Below are positions 1 through 7,978 of a stretch of DNA of 64,000 nt, piece after piece. A program made the position numbers and the translations under genes. Below the pieces are notes generated by a model, which had not been told where the DNA came from, searched no databases, and worked only from the letters and a program-made list of their open reading frames with translations. Numbering within the stretch: position 1 is the stretch's first letter; every line of letters begins with the position of its first letter. This stretch comes from JAGXQV01 sp964527565 (GTDB lineage Bacteria > Pseudomonadota > Gammaproteobacteria > Burkholderiales > Sulfuricellaceae), in the NCBI GenBank assembly GCA_964527565.1, contig CAZGOY010000012.1:17972-81971 (forward strand), given 5' to 3'.

Positions 1-965
1 GCATGGACGTGGTCAAGCAGTCCATCGTCGATGACCTGCAAGGGTCGGTGAGCGTGGAAACGCGCCCCGGCGCGGGCACCACCTTCGCCCTGCGCCTGCC
101 CCTGTCGCTGGCGATGATGCGCGTGCTGCTGGTCGAGGTGGCGGGGTTGTCGTTCGGCTTCACCGCGCAGTACGTCACCGAACTGATCCGCGTACCGCAC
201 GCGGAAATGCTTACCGTGGCGCAGCGCCAGGCCGTCATCATCCGCAACGAGTTTGTGCCGGTGGTGCCCCTTGCCGACCTGCTGGCCATCCCGCAGCGGC
301 GCCTTTCGCAAAATCCGTCCGCCGCCACCCCGCCCACGCCCGGCAGGCTCGGCATGTTGCTGGTGGTGGTGCGGGTGCGCAACGAAAAACTGGCGCTGGC
401 CGTCGATGAATTGCAGGACGAGCGCGACATGGTCATCAAACCCCTGCCCGCGCACATGCGCCGCCTGCCCACGGTTTCCGGCATGGTGGTGACCGGCAGG
501 AACGAACTGGTCAGCGTGCTGCATGCCCCCGCGTTGCTGGAACTGGCGCGCCGCGCACGCAGCCGGGCGGCGCCTGCCGAGGTCGCCGGGGAGAGCGGCG
601 CTTACCGTGTCCTGGTGGTCGATGATTCGCTCAACACCCGCGAAATCGAAAAGGACGTGCTGGAAGCCTGGGGCTACCGCGTCACGCTGGCCGAGGACGG
701 CCTGGACGGCCTGCGCAAGGCGCGCGCCGGGGAATTCGACGCCGTGCTCACTGACGTGGAAATGCCCAACATGGACGGTTTCACCCTCACTGCGCGGCTA
801 CGCGAGGAGGAAAAATACCGCGATACCCCGATCGTCATCATCACTTCGCGCGAGAAGGAGGAAGACAAGCGGCGCGGCATTCAGGTGGGCGCGGACGCCT
901 ATATCGTCAAGGGCGATTTCGAACAGAGCAGCCTGGTCGATACCCTGCGCAGCCTGCTGGGATGA
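1..965 (+). CDS. CheA-type hybrid histidine kinase, C-terminal part (CheW-like domain plus receiver)
   Basis: The reading frame is open at the left edge, so the protein starts upstream. The visible 320 residues begin at the end of a HATPase domain (GTTFALRLPL at about 26-35), continue into a CheW-like regulatory domain (about 38-190) and finish with a response receiver (about 202-320) that has the acidic pocket VVDDS and phospho-acceptor Asp251 in LTDVEMPNMDG. This order is that of CheA/PilL-type hybrid kinases, which take signals from chemoreceptors through CheW and phosphorylate response regulators in the cytoplasm. The genes downstream on the same strand are all signalling partners. The Hpt domain and dimerisation domain are outside the window, so the subclass (flagellar, pilus or c-di-GMP output) cannot be decided. 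Confidence 0.9.
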   Translation, partial: MDVVKQSIVDDLQGSVSVETRPGAGTTFALRLPLSLAMMRVLLVEVAGLSFGFTAQYVTELIRVPHAEMLTVAQRQAVIIRNEFVPVVPLADLLAIPQRRLSQNPSAATPPTPGRLGMLLVVVRVRNEKLALAVDELQDERDMVIKPLPAHMRRLPTVSGMVVTGRNELVSVLHAPALLELARRARSRAAPAEVAGESGAYRVLVVDDSLNTREIEKDVLEAWGYRVTLAEDGLDGLRKARAGEFDAVLTDVEMPNMDGFTLTARLREEEKYRDTPIVIITSREKEEDKRRGIQVGADAYIVKGDFEQSSLVDTLRSLLG

Positions 966-1022
966 GATTGGCCGAGGGGTACCTCAAAATTGGAAATGGA
1001 AAATGGAGATTGGAGAGAAGAC

Positions 1023-1382
1023 ATGCGCATACTGGTAGTTGACGACGACGCCCTCGCGGGGGAAATGACCGCCGCCGTGCTGGAAGAGGGCGGACACGAT
1101 TGCGTGCTGGCCGAAAACGGCATGGAGGCCATGGAGAAACTGGGCGGAGAAGCGCCCTTCGACATGGTCATCAGCGACATGAACATGCCGTTGATGAGCG
1201 GCATCGAGCTGTTCCGCGAACTGCGCGCGCAGGGGGTGAACGCGCCCTTCATCCTGCTTTCCGGCGACGACCCGGAAGTGGCGCGCGCCCAGGAACCCTT
1301 GCTGGATGCCTGTTTGCTGAAGGACTTTTCCCTGGAGGAAAGCCTGCCCAGGGTGATGGCCGACGTGCTGTCGCGTCGTTGA
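1023..1382 (+). CDS. CheY-like single-domain response regulator
   Basis: A 119-residue protein made only of a receiver domain. The acidic residues VVDDD (5-9) and the phospho-acceptor Asp52 in VISDMNMP are present. No output domain follows, so it acts by protein contact or as a phosphate shuttle or sink. An in-frame ATG at 990 would add 11 polar residues, but the ATG at 1023 directly precedes the canonical MRILVVDD start of the fold and has a purine-rich GGAGA/GAGAAG region just upstream, so it is preferred. It lies 57 bases after the hybrid kinase, which is its likely phospho-donor. Confidence 0.88.
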   Translation: MRILVVDDDALAGEMTAAVLEEGGHDCVLAENGMEAMEKLGGEAPFDMVISDMNMPLMSGIELFRELRAQGVNAPFILLSGDDPEVARAQEPLLDACLLKDFSLEESLPRVMADVLSRR

Positions 1383-1411
1383 GTGATCGATCCAAGCGGG
1401 AATTCCTTCTC

Positions 1412-3082
1412 ATGACATCGCCATCCGAGACCATGCGCGGCAAGATCGCCCAGTTGCGCGCCCGCTTCATCGAGCAGTTGCCGGGGCGCGTCGAGGAGGC
1501 GTTGCATCTTTTCGCCGCGCTGCGCGCCAATCCGCATAATGCGGAGGCGGCGACCGCGCTGCACCGTTTCCTGCACAGCATCAAGGGCACCGGCAATTCC
1601 TTCGGGTTCAGCGACCTGGGGGCCATCGCCGGGCACGGCGAGCACTTGGCGGCGCAATTGCTGGAAAATCCGGCGCAGGCTTTGCCGCTATTCTGGGACG
1701 AGCTGGCCGAAGTGCTGTCCAACGTGCACATGGGCTGCGAGGCGCTCCGGGAAAGCGGCGCGCTGCTGCCGTTGGAGAAGGACATGCCTGGCTTCGAGCT
1801 GCCCGTTGCGCCGGAGGTTTCCGAAACGGGCGGCAAGCGGGTTTATATTTGCGACGACGAATCCGCCCTGGCCGAGCAATTGGGCAACCAGTTGCGCTGT
1901 TTCGGCTACCTGGTTGCGGTCTTCACCGAACCGGCGCAACTGCGCGCGGCGGTGCGCGCCCAACGGCCCGCCGCCGTCATCATGGACATCAATTTTCCCG
2001 GCGGCATCAAGGGTACCGACGTGGTGGCGGCGCTCAAGCGGGAAGGGGGGGCGGATTTTCCCGTCATCTTCCTTTCCGCCTGCGACGATTTCGCAGCGCG
2101 CTTGGCCGCCGTGCAGGCCGGCGGGCTGGCCTATTTTCACAAGCCGGTGCGGCCGCTCGATCTGGTAACCACCCTGGACGAACTGACGGTGCAGAAAACC
2201 CCCGAGCCTTACCGCGTGCTGGTGGTCGACGACGAACCGGAAATCGCCGCCTATCATTGCCTGATACTCCAGGAGGCGCGCATGACCACCTATCAGGTGC
2301 ACAAGCCGGAACGGGTGCTGGAGGTGTTGCAGGATTTCCGTCCCGACATGGTGTTGATGGACATGTACATGCCCGGCTGCAACGGGCGCGACCTCGCGCA
2401 ATTGATCCGCCAGATGCCGGATTATTTCAGCCTGCCCATCGTTTACCTGTCGAGCGAGACCGACCGCCACAAGCAGTTTTCCGCCATGCGCGTGGGCGCG
2501 GAGGGCTTTCTCGCCAAGCCGATCCCGCCCGAGGATCTGGTGACCGCGGTAGCGATCCGCGCCGAACGCATGCGCGCCTTGCGCGCGCTGATGGCGCGCG
2601 ACAGCCTGACCGGCCTCTATAACCACACCACTACCACGCAACTGCTGGAAAACGCCATCAGCAACGCCGCGCGCCAGAACCAGCCCCTGTGTTTTGCCAT
2701 GATCGACGTCGACCGCTTCAAGTCGGTCAACGATACCTACGGACACCCGGTGGGCGACCAGGTGCTGCTGGCGATGTCGCGCGTGTTGCAGCAGCGGCTG
2801 CGCAATTCCGACATCGTCGGGCGCTACGGCGGCGAGGAATTCGCCGTCATCCTGCAGGATGTCGAGCTGGACGCGGCCACGCGCATCATCGACCAGTTAC
2901 GCGAGGATTTTTCCAGGGTACGTTTCCACGCGGGAGAAAGGGAGTTTTCCTGCACCTTCAGCGCGGGCATTGCCGCCTGCCCGCCGCTGAAGCGCCTGGA
3001 AATCCTGCGCGAAGCCGCCGACCGCGCGCTCTACGACGCCAAGGAACAAGGGCGCAACCGCGTGGTGGCAAGTGAAGCTTAA
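1412..3082 (+). CDS. Hpt-REC-REC-GGDEF protein, putative diguanylate cyclase of the chemosensory cluster
   Basis: A 556-residue cytoplasmic protein. An Hpt domain (about 1-105) has phospho-acceptor His55 in LHSIKGTGNSFG. Two receivers follow: the first (about 143-257) with ICDDE and IMDINFP, the second (about 268-385) with VVDDE and LMDMYMP. A GGDEF domain (about 400-556) carries the active-site signature GGEEF, so c-di-GMP synthesis is expected. An RxxD inhibitory-site motif (RNSD) sits five residues before GGEEF, which suggests product inhibition. The ATG at 1412 starts just before the Hpt helices and follows a GCGGGA stretch; a longer frame upstream overlaps the preceding gene and is rejected. 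Position between CheY-like and CheW genes suggests that the kinase phosphorelay controls c-di-GMP output. Confidence 0.88.
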   Translation: MTSPSETMRGKIAQLRARFIEQLPGRVEEALHLFAALRANPHNAEAATALHRFLHSIKGTGNSFGFSDLGAIAGHGEHLAAQLLENPAQALPLFWDELAEVLSNVHMGCEALRESGALLPLEKDMPGFELPVAPEVSETGGKRVYICDDESALAEQLGNQLRCFGYLVAVFTEPAQLRAAVRAQRPAAVIMDINFPGGIKGTDVVAALKREGGADFPVIFLSACDDFAARLAAVQAGGLAYFHKPVRPLDLVTTLDELTVQKTPEPYRVLVVDDEPEIAAYHCLILQEARMTTYQVHKPERVLEVLQDFRPDMVLMDMYMPGCNGRDLAQLIRQMPDYFSLPIVYLSSETDRHKQFSAMRVGAEGFLAKPIPPEDLVTAVAIRAERMRALRALMARDSLTGLYNHTTTTQLLENAISNAARQNQPLCFAMIDVDRFKSVNDTYGHPVGDQVLLAMSRVLQQRLRNSDIVGRYGGEEFAVILQDVELDAATRIIDQLREDFSRVRFHAGEREFSCTFSAGIAACPPLKRLEILREAADRALYDAKEQGRNRVVASEA

Positions 3083-3106
3083 CCTGATTCCGGAGATCGT
3101 CGTGCC

Positions 3107-3625
3107 ATGAGCCAGCCAAACCTAACTCTCGATCAGGTGTTGACCCAGCGCCGCGAGGCCAGCCAGGAAATCGTCAATGTCGATGAACCCGCCGCCAAGC
3201 TGGTGATCTTCCGGCTCCACGAAGACTGGTTCGCTTTTCACGGCAACAAGATCCGCGAAATTCTTTCCCATGTGGAGGTGTTCTTCGTGCCGGGTTGCCC
3301 CGCCTCGCTGGAAGGCGTCATCAATGTGCGCGGCGACATCGAATCGGTGATTGTCTTGCACGAACTGCTGCGGTTGCCGCAATCCGCCGCTGCGCGGGCC
3401 TCTTCCGTCCTGCTGGGAAGCGGCGGCGGCATGACCAGCGGTATCCGCGTCGATCAGGTGATCGACGTGGTGGACGTGCCGCAAAGCAGCATCCACCCGC
3501 CGCCCGCCACCTTGCCGGAGCATTTGCGTCCTCTGGTTTGCGGCGTCCTGCGCTTCAAGGAGAAACCGGTGGCCGTGCTCGATCTCGACCGCATTTTCAG
3601 CGATTACGGCAAAGGATTGGGGTAA
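3107..3625 (+). CDS. CheW-like chemotaxis coupling protein
   Basis: A 172-residue CheW-domain protein. The features seen are the first beta strands (LVIFRLHEDWFAFHG), the central VINVRGDIESVIVLHELL segment, and a C-terminal VLRFKEKPVAVLDLDRIF strand pair, all typical of the double beta-barrel. CheW adaptors link chemoreceptor tips to the CheA kinase. The gene begins 24 bases after the GGDEF gene and ends 8 bases before a second, smaller CheW-like gene, so it is part of the same operon. The N-terminal 25 residues are an extension before the fold. The family call is firm; which kinase it serves is inferred from the neighbours. Confidence 0.85.
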   Translation: MSQPNLTLDQVLTQRREASQEIVNVDEPAAKLVIFRLHEDWFAFHGNKIREILSHVEVFFVPGCPASLEGVINVRGDIESVIVLHELLRLPQSAAARASSVLLGSGGGMTSGIRVDQVIDVVDVPQSSIHPPPATLPEHLRPLVCGVLRFKEKPVAVLDLDRIFSDYGKGLG

Positions 3626-3633
3626 TCCGGAAA

Positions 3634-4062
3634 ATGGCCAGTCTTGCCGCTTCCCCGGAATCCACCCTGGACATGGTGGTTTTCCATGTCGGCGCTTACC
3701 GCTGCGCCGTGGAGGCGCGGCAGGTGCGCGCCTCGCGCTCCCTGGACGGGCACGACGGCGTGCCCGCGCTGGAATCCTTGCTGGGGCTGCCGGAACCGGG
3801 GCCGGAAAAGACGGATTCTCCCGGCGCCAGGCTGATGCTGCTGATGCGCCACCCCGACGGCGAATTTCCTCTAAGCGTGCGCGCCCCTCTGCAAATGCAG
3901 GCCATGGCGGCGTCCGCCATCCACCCCTTGCCGCCGCTGCTCGCCGCGCGCACCCGTATCCACGGCCTGCGCGCCCTGGCGCTGGAAGCGGAAGGCATGA
4001 CCCTGCTGGTGGATATTCTTTCCCTGCTCGATACAGCCCCCATCCTCGAAAAGTACACCTGA
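3634..4062 (+). CDS. Small divergent CheW-like protein
   Basis: A 142-residue protein starting 8 bases after the CheW gene. Its start (DMVVFHVGAYRCAVEARQVRAS) and its end (LALEAEGMTLLVDILSLLDT) match the outer strands of a CheW fold, but the central NVRG-type motif is missing and the middle is short and rich in proline and alanine. It may be a reduced CheW paralogue or a regulator that binds the same partner. The frame is open for some distance upstream inside cheW; the ATG at 3634 follows a short CCGGAAA stretch and fits the operon spacing. Function is not established from sequence. Confidence 0.65.
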   Translation: MASLAASPESTLDMVVFHVGAYRCAVEARQVRASRSLDGHDGVPALESLLGLPEPGPEKTDSPGARLMLLMRHPDGEFPLSVRAPLQMQAMAASAIHPLPPLLAARTRIHGLRALALEAEGMTLLVDILSLLDTAPILEKYT

Positions 4063-4130
4063 GTGGTGCTTCTTGTCGTTTGTTCCTAGCTGGGCTGCAT
4101 TGCTCTCTAGTGTAGGGCATAATAAGCCCC

Positions 4131-4409
4131 ATGAAGGCGAAACTACTACGCAGGATTCTTGAAGCTTACGGATGCGGCAGGATCGAAGGCGTGATCTGGG
4201 AAGTGCCGGAACCGGTTTCGCCGTCGGAACATCGCATCAAATACCGGCTGGTCTACGTGCGTGACGGTGTGCGTGTGGTGGGTTATGACAACGAGCGGGG
4301 CAAGGGCGACCACAAGCACCGCCATGGCGTTGAACTGCCCTATGTATTTGTCGATGTGCCGACGTTGATCCGTGATTTTCTGCAAGATTTGAAGGAGTTG
4401 GAGCCGTGA
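4131..4409 (+). CDS. TumE-like (DUF6516) putative toxin
   Basis: A 92-residue protein resembling the DUF6516/TumE family of type II toxins, with a compact basic-acidic core (IKYRLVYVRDGVRVVGYDNERGKGDHKHRHG) and a C-terminal helix (PTLIRDFLQDLKEL). The conserved-looking GYDNERGKGDHKH segment is probably the functional loop. The gene overlaps the following DNA-binding protein by 4 bases (GTGA), the usual arrangement for a toxin-antitoxin pair. Family assignment is from recalled similarity, and the toxic mechanism is not stated because nothing in the sequence shows it. The pair sits between a signalling operon and a metabolic gene with no mobile sequences next to it. Confidence 0.65.
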   Translation: MKAKLLRRILEAYGCGRIEGVIWEVPEPVSPSEHRIKYRLVYVRDGVRVVGYDNERGKGDHKHRHGVELPYVFVDVPTLIRDFLQDLKELEP

Positions 4410-4774
4410 ACATACTGGAAGTGAAAGTCGGCGAGCCGCTCGAAAACAGCCTGAGGGATTTTGGTGAAGCGTTGCAATCTGCCATGGACGGGGAATCGGT
4501 GGCGCCGTATTGCGGCATCGGCTTCGAGACGATGTCACAGTTCGGGGCGGTCTTTACGCCCAAGCGCTGGGAACTGGTCGAAGCGCTGAAATCGGCGGGG
4601 CCGCTCAGCATCTATGCGCTCGCCAAGCGTTTGAACCGCCATTACCGCAACGTTCACAAGGATGTGACGGCGCTCATGGAGTGGATGGTGATCGAGAGGG
4701 ACGAGCGCGGCCTGGTGTTTGTACCTTGGGACGAGATTGACGTGCGTTGGCCGCTTTTGCGGCGGGCGGCATAA
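4406..4774 (+). CDS. Helix-turn-helix putative antitoxin, partner of the TumE-like protein
   Basis: A 122-residue protein with a GTG start overlapping the stop of the TumE-like gene. Residues about 50-110 form a winged helix-turn-helix with a MarR/ArsR-like pattern: WELVEALKSAGPLSIYALAKRL, then HYRNVHKDVTALMEWMVIER as recognition helix and wing. Such proteins act as DNA-binding antitoxins that repress their own operon. The order here, toxin gene first and antitoxin second, is known for several toxin-antitoxin families. The short N-terminus (MNILEVKVGEPLE) may be the toxin-contacting part, but that is a guess. Confidence 0.65.
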   Translation: MNILEVKVGEPLENSLRDFGEALQSAMDGESVAPYCGIGFETMSQFGAVFTPKRWELVEALKSAGPLSIYALAKRLNRHYRNVHKDVTALMEWMVIERDERGLVFVPWDEIDVRWPLLRRAA

Positions 4775-4801
4775 GCGCTTGCCGGTGCCGTGTCGTGCCG
4801 C

Positions 4802-5686
4802 ATGAATCCATGGGATGACATCCGCCAGACCATCACCGCTGCCACTGGGGTGCCCTTCAAATTGGCGGCGCGTCACGGCGTGGGCGGCGGCTGCATCAAT
4901 GCGGCCTGGGTGATCGAGGGTGAAGGGCGGCGTTATTTCGTCAAGATCAATGAGGCAGCCTCTTTGCCGATGTTCGAGGCGGAGGCCGAGGGGCTGCGCG
5001 AACTGGCGCGCGCCGATGCTGTCCGCGTGCCTGAACCGGTTTGTTCCGGGGTGGCGGGCGGTAGCGCCTTCCTGGTGCTGGAGCATCTTTCCTTCGGCCA
5101 CGGTGGCGCGCAGGCAGCGGCCCATCTGGGCGAACAACTGGCGCAGTTGCACCGCGCCACGGCGCCGCAATACGGCTGGCGGCGCGACAATGCCATCGGC
5201 GCAACTTTGCAGGTCAACGATTGGACGGGGGAATGGATAGCTTTCTGGCGTAAGCATCGCCTGGGTTTTCAGCTCGATCTGGCGGCGCGCAAGGGATGTC
5301 CGGCACGCTTGCGCGACGAGGGCGAGCGCTTGCTGGAGGTTTTTCCGCAGATGTTTCAAGGCTATGCGCCGGTTCCGTCCCTGCTGCACGGCGACCTGTG
5401 GAGCGGCAACGCGGATTATGACGAGAGTGGCATACCGGTGCTTTTTGACCCGGCAGTGTATTACGGCGACCGCGAAGCCGACCTTGCGATGACTGAACTG
5501 TTCGGCGGCTTTCCACCGGATTTCTACGCTGCCTACCGCCGGAACTGGCCGCTTGACCCTGGTTACGCGGCGCGCCGGACGCTCTACAATCTTTACCATA
5601 TCCTCAACCACTTCAATCTCTTCGGCGGCGGCTACGCGGCGCAGGCGCAAAGAATGATCGCCGCGCTGCTGGCGGAAACGCGTTGA
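4802..5686 (+). CDS. Fructosamine kinase family protein (ketosamine-3-kinase-like)
   Basis: A 294-residue protein of the fructosamine/ribulosamine kinase family, which belongs to the aminoglycoside-phosphotransferase-like kinases. Diagnostic segments are the N-terminal GGGCINAAW nucleotide loop, a Lys in RRYFVKINE, the catalytic LLHGDLWSGN and the metal-binding LFDPAVYYGDREADLAM. The family phosphorylates sugars attached to amines and so helps reverse protein glycation. A GTG at 4790 could add four residues, but the ATG at 4802 gives MNPWDDI, which fits the family length, so it is preferred. No clear ribosome site is visible. It stands alone on its strand between the toxin pair and trxA. Confidence 0.85.
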   Translation: MNPWDDIRQTITAATGVPFKLAARHGVGGGCINAAWVIEGEGRRYFVKINEAASLPMFEAEAEGLRELARADAVRVPEPVCSGVAGGSAFLVLEHLSFGHGGAQAAAHLGEQLAQLHRATAPQYGWRRDNAIGATLQVNDWTGEWIAFWRKHRLGFQLDLAARKGCPARLRDEGERLLEVFPQMFQGYAPVPSLLHGDLWSGNADYDESGIPVLFDPAVYYGDREADLAMTELFGGFPPDFYAAYRRNWPLDPGYAARRTLYNLYHILNHFNLFGGGYAAQAQRMIAALLAETR

Positions 5687-5835
5687 GGGCCGGTCCTCAC
5701 GGGATTCGTTCAGGGCGGCGCGGCGCTTCCCTTGGCGGTTTTTTTTGGTTAGGATGGCGGTTAAATAAAAACCTTCCCCAAAAATTCGGGGCTCACCCCG
5801 GTATTTCACCCGTCTCTACATATTGCGAGGAAACC

Positions 5836-6162
5836 ATGAGCGAACACATTCATTACGTCACCGACGACTCTTTCGAGCAGGAAGTCTTGCAGGCGCAGAT
5901 GCCGGTGCTGGTCGATTACTGGGCGGACTGGTGCGGGCCGTGCAAGATGATCGCCCCGATTCTGGACGAAGTCGCCCAGGAATACGCCGGACGCATTCGC
6001 GTCGCCAAGCTGAATATCGACGAAAACCAGCAGACTCCGCCCAAGTATGGCATTCGTGGCATTCCCACCCTGATGATCTTCAAGAACGGCAGCATCGAGG
6101 CCACCAAGGTCGGTGCGCTGTCCAAATCACAATTGACGGCATTTATTGACAGCAATATCTAA
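5836..6162 (+). CDS. trxA: Thioredoxin 1
   Basis: A 108-residue thioredoxin with the redox motif WCGPC (Cys33, Cys36), the buried Asp in LVDYWADW, and the cis-proline GIPTL. It reduces protein disulfides in the cytoplasm, itself being reduced by thioredoxin reductase. Length matches the E. coli protein. The ATG at 5836 has GCGAGG five bases upstream; a longer frame from 5683 runs through non-coding sequence and is rejected. The rho gene follows 158 bases later on the same strand, the common proteobacterial trxA-rho order. Confidence 0.97.
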   Translation: MSEHIHYVTDDSFEQEVLQAQMPVLVDYWADWCGPCKMIAPILDEVAQEYAGRIRVAKLNIDENQQTPPKYGIRGIPTLMIFKNGSIEATKVGALSKSQLTAFIDSNI

Positions 6163-6320
6163 ACGCTTTACCCTTGCGCCTGTCTATCCGGCTTCAGCCT
6201 TGACGTAGCAGTTTCAACATCGGGCCAGGCGCAAGCCGCCATCTGCTTCAAGCCTTCTTCTTCAGACCTTGCAGCAAACCACCGAATCAATCTTCACGTT
6301 TCACCTCAACAGAGTTTTCC

Positions 6321-7577
6321 ATGCGTTTATCCGACCTCAAGCACCTCCCCGTAACTGAACTTGTAGAAATGGCGCTCGCCAACGAAATCGAGAACGCTAG
6401 CCGTATGCGCAAGCAGGACCTGATTTTTGCCCTGCTGAAAAACCAGGCGAAAAAAGGCGAAAGCATTTACGGTGAAGGGACGTTGGAGGTGCTGCCGGAC
6501 GGCTTCGGCTTCCTGCGCTCGCCGGACACCTCCTATCTTGCCGGAACCGATGATATTTACGTTTCGCCCAGCCAGATTCGCCGCTTCAATTTGCACACCG
6601 GCGATTCCATCCAGGGCGAGATCCGAACCCCCAAGGAAGGCGAACGCTATTTCGCGCTGGTGAAAGTCGATTCCGTCAACGACGAGCCGCCGGAAAACTC
6701 CAAGCACAAGATTCTGTTTGAAAATCTTACCCCGCTTTTCCCTAACCAGCCGCTGTTGCTGGAACGCGACATCCGCGCCGAGGAAAATATCACCGGGCGG
6801 GTGATCGACATGGTGGCGCCCATCGGCAAGGGGCAACGCGGCCTGCTGGTGGCTAGCCCGAAAAGCGGCAAGACGGTGATGCTCCAGCACATCGCCCATT
6901 CTATCGCGGCCAATCACCCGGAATGCTATCTGATCGTCCTGCTGATCGACGAACGCCCGGAAGAAGTCACGGAAATGCAGCGTTCGGTGCGTGGCGAGGT
7001 GGTGTCCTCGACCTTTGACGAACCGGCGACGCGCCACGTGCAGGTTGCCGAAATGGTGCTGGAAAAGGCCAAGCGCCTGGTGGAGCACAAGAAAGATGTG
7101 GTAATCCTGCTCGATTCGATCACCCGCCTGGCGCGCGCCTACAATACCGTGGTGCCGGCCTCCGGCAAGGTGCTGACCGGCGGTGTCGATGCCAACGCCC
7201 TGCAACGGCCCAAGCGCTTTTTCGGCGCCGCGCGCAACATCGAGGAGGGCGGTTCGCTGACCATCATCGCCACCGCGCTGGTGGATACCGGTTCGCGCAT
7301 GGACGATGTGATCTACGAGGAATTCAAGGGTACCGGCAACATGGAAATCCACCTCGACCGCAAGATGGCCGAGAAGCGCCTGTATCCCGCCATCAACGTC
7401 AACCGCTCGGGCACGCGCAAGGAAGAGCTGCTCATCAAGCAGGACGTGCTGCAAAAAATCTGGGTGTTGCGCAAGCTGCTCTACCCGATGGACGACCTGG
7501 ACGCGATGGAATTCCTGCTCGACAAGATCAAAGCGACCAAGAACAATGCCGATTTCTTCGACTCGATGAGGCGTTGA
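6321..7577 (+). CDS. rho: Transcription termination factor Rho
   Basis: A 418-residue RecA-like hexameric RNA helicase that ends transcription at Rho-dependent sites. It has the N-terminal helical Rho_N domain (MRLSDLKHLPVTELVEMA), the cold-shock-type RNA-binding fold (residues about 50-125, GFGFLRSPDTSYL), the Walker A loop SPKSGKT (179-185), the Walker B region VVILLDSITRLARAYN, and the Q/R-loop part GGVDANALQRPKRFFGAARN. Full length. The 158-base leader after trxA shows no strong hairpin terminator, so an attenuated leader or co-transcription with trxA is possible but not shown. Confidence 0.98.
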   Translation: MRLSDLKHLPVTELVEMALANEIENASRMRKQDLIFALLKNQAKKGESIYGEGTLEVLPDGFGFLRSPDTSYLAGTDDIYVSPSQIRRFNLHTGDSIQGEIRTPKEGERYFALVKVDSVNDEPPENSKHKILFENLTPLFPNQPLLLERDIRAEENITGRVIDMVAPIGKGQRGLLVASPKSGKTVMLQHIAHSIAANHPECYLIVLLIDERPEEVTEMQRSVRGEVVSSTFDEPATRHVQVAEMVLEKAKRLVEHKKDVVILLDSITRLARAYNTVVPASGKVLTGGVDANALQRPKRFFGAARNIEEGGSLTIIATALVDTGSRMDDVIYEEFKGTGNMEIHLDRKMAEKRLYPAINVNRSGTRKEELLIKQDVLQKIWVLRKLLYPMDDLDAMEFLLDKIKATKNNADFFDSMRR

Positions 7578-7694
7578 GCACGTCACGAAATTTTTTAATC
7601 AAGGCAACGCCTTGCAACCCGGCTGCTTTTTATGGATAATTAGCGGCTTTCTGAAATATGGCCGGTTCGCCGCGAGATTCATCAAGGACACAAC

Positions 7695-7898
7695 ATGAGA
7701 CCCGACATTCACCCTGAGTACAATGAAATCGCCGTCAATTGCAGTTGCGGCAACAATTTCACCACCCGTTCCACCATGAGCAAGCCGCTGCACATCGAAG
7801 TTTGCTCGCAATGCCACCCGTTCTACACCGGCAAGCAGAAGATCGTCGATACCGCCGGTCGCGTTGAGAAGTTCCGCCAGAAATACGGCATCAAATAA
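7695..7898 (+). CDS. rpmE: 50S ribosomal protein L31, zinc-binding form
   Basis: A 67-residue ribosomal protein. It has the four zinc-ligand cysteines of the C+ paralogue: CSC at 16-18 and CSQC near residues 37-40 (EVCSQCHPFYTGKQ). The conserved C-terminal RVEKFRQKYGIK is present. The zinc-free paralogue (ykgM type) is not in this window. A strong intrinsic terminator follows 19 bases after the stop. Confidence 0.97.
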   Translation: MRPDIHPEYNEIAVNCSCGNNFTTRSTMSKPLHIEVCSQCHPFYTGKQKIVDTAGRVEKFRQKYGIK

Positions 7899-7916
7899 GC
7901 GCGCATACGGCACTAT

Positions 7917-7943
7917 AAAAAGGCAGCCTGGGCTGCCTTTTTT
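7917..7943 (+). terminator. Intrinsic terminator of rpmE
   Basis: GGCAGC pairs with GCTGCC around a CTGG loop, the stem is extended by an A run on the left pairing with a T run on the right, and six T residues follow. It lies just after the rpmE stop, so it ends the rho-rpmE region and separates it from the glycosyltransferase gene. Confidence 0.9.
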
Positions 7944-7978
7944 GTTTGAACGCATTCTCCGTTTTCACCTCGCCGCCG

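Noticed and set aside
1688..2746. A 352-codon minus-strand frame
   Set aside because: Shadow of the Hpt-REC-REC-GGDEF gene, with His- and Val-rich low-complexity translation.
5214..5809. Minus-strand frames over the fructosamine kinase gene
   Set aside because: Kinase motifs are clear on the plus strand and the antisense products have no recognisable features.
6327..7586. A 419-codon open frame antisense to rho
   Set aside because: Rho motifs are complete on the plus strand; the antisense product is His/Gln/Arg-rich and matches nothing.
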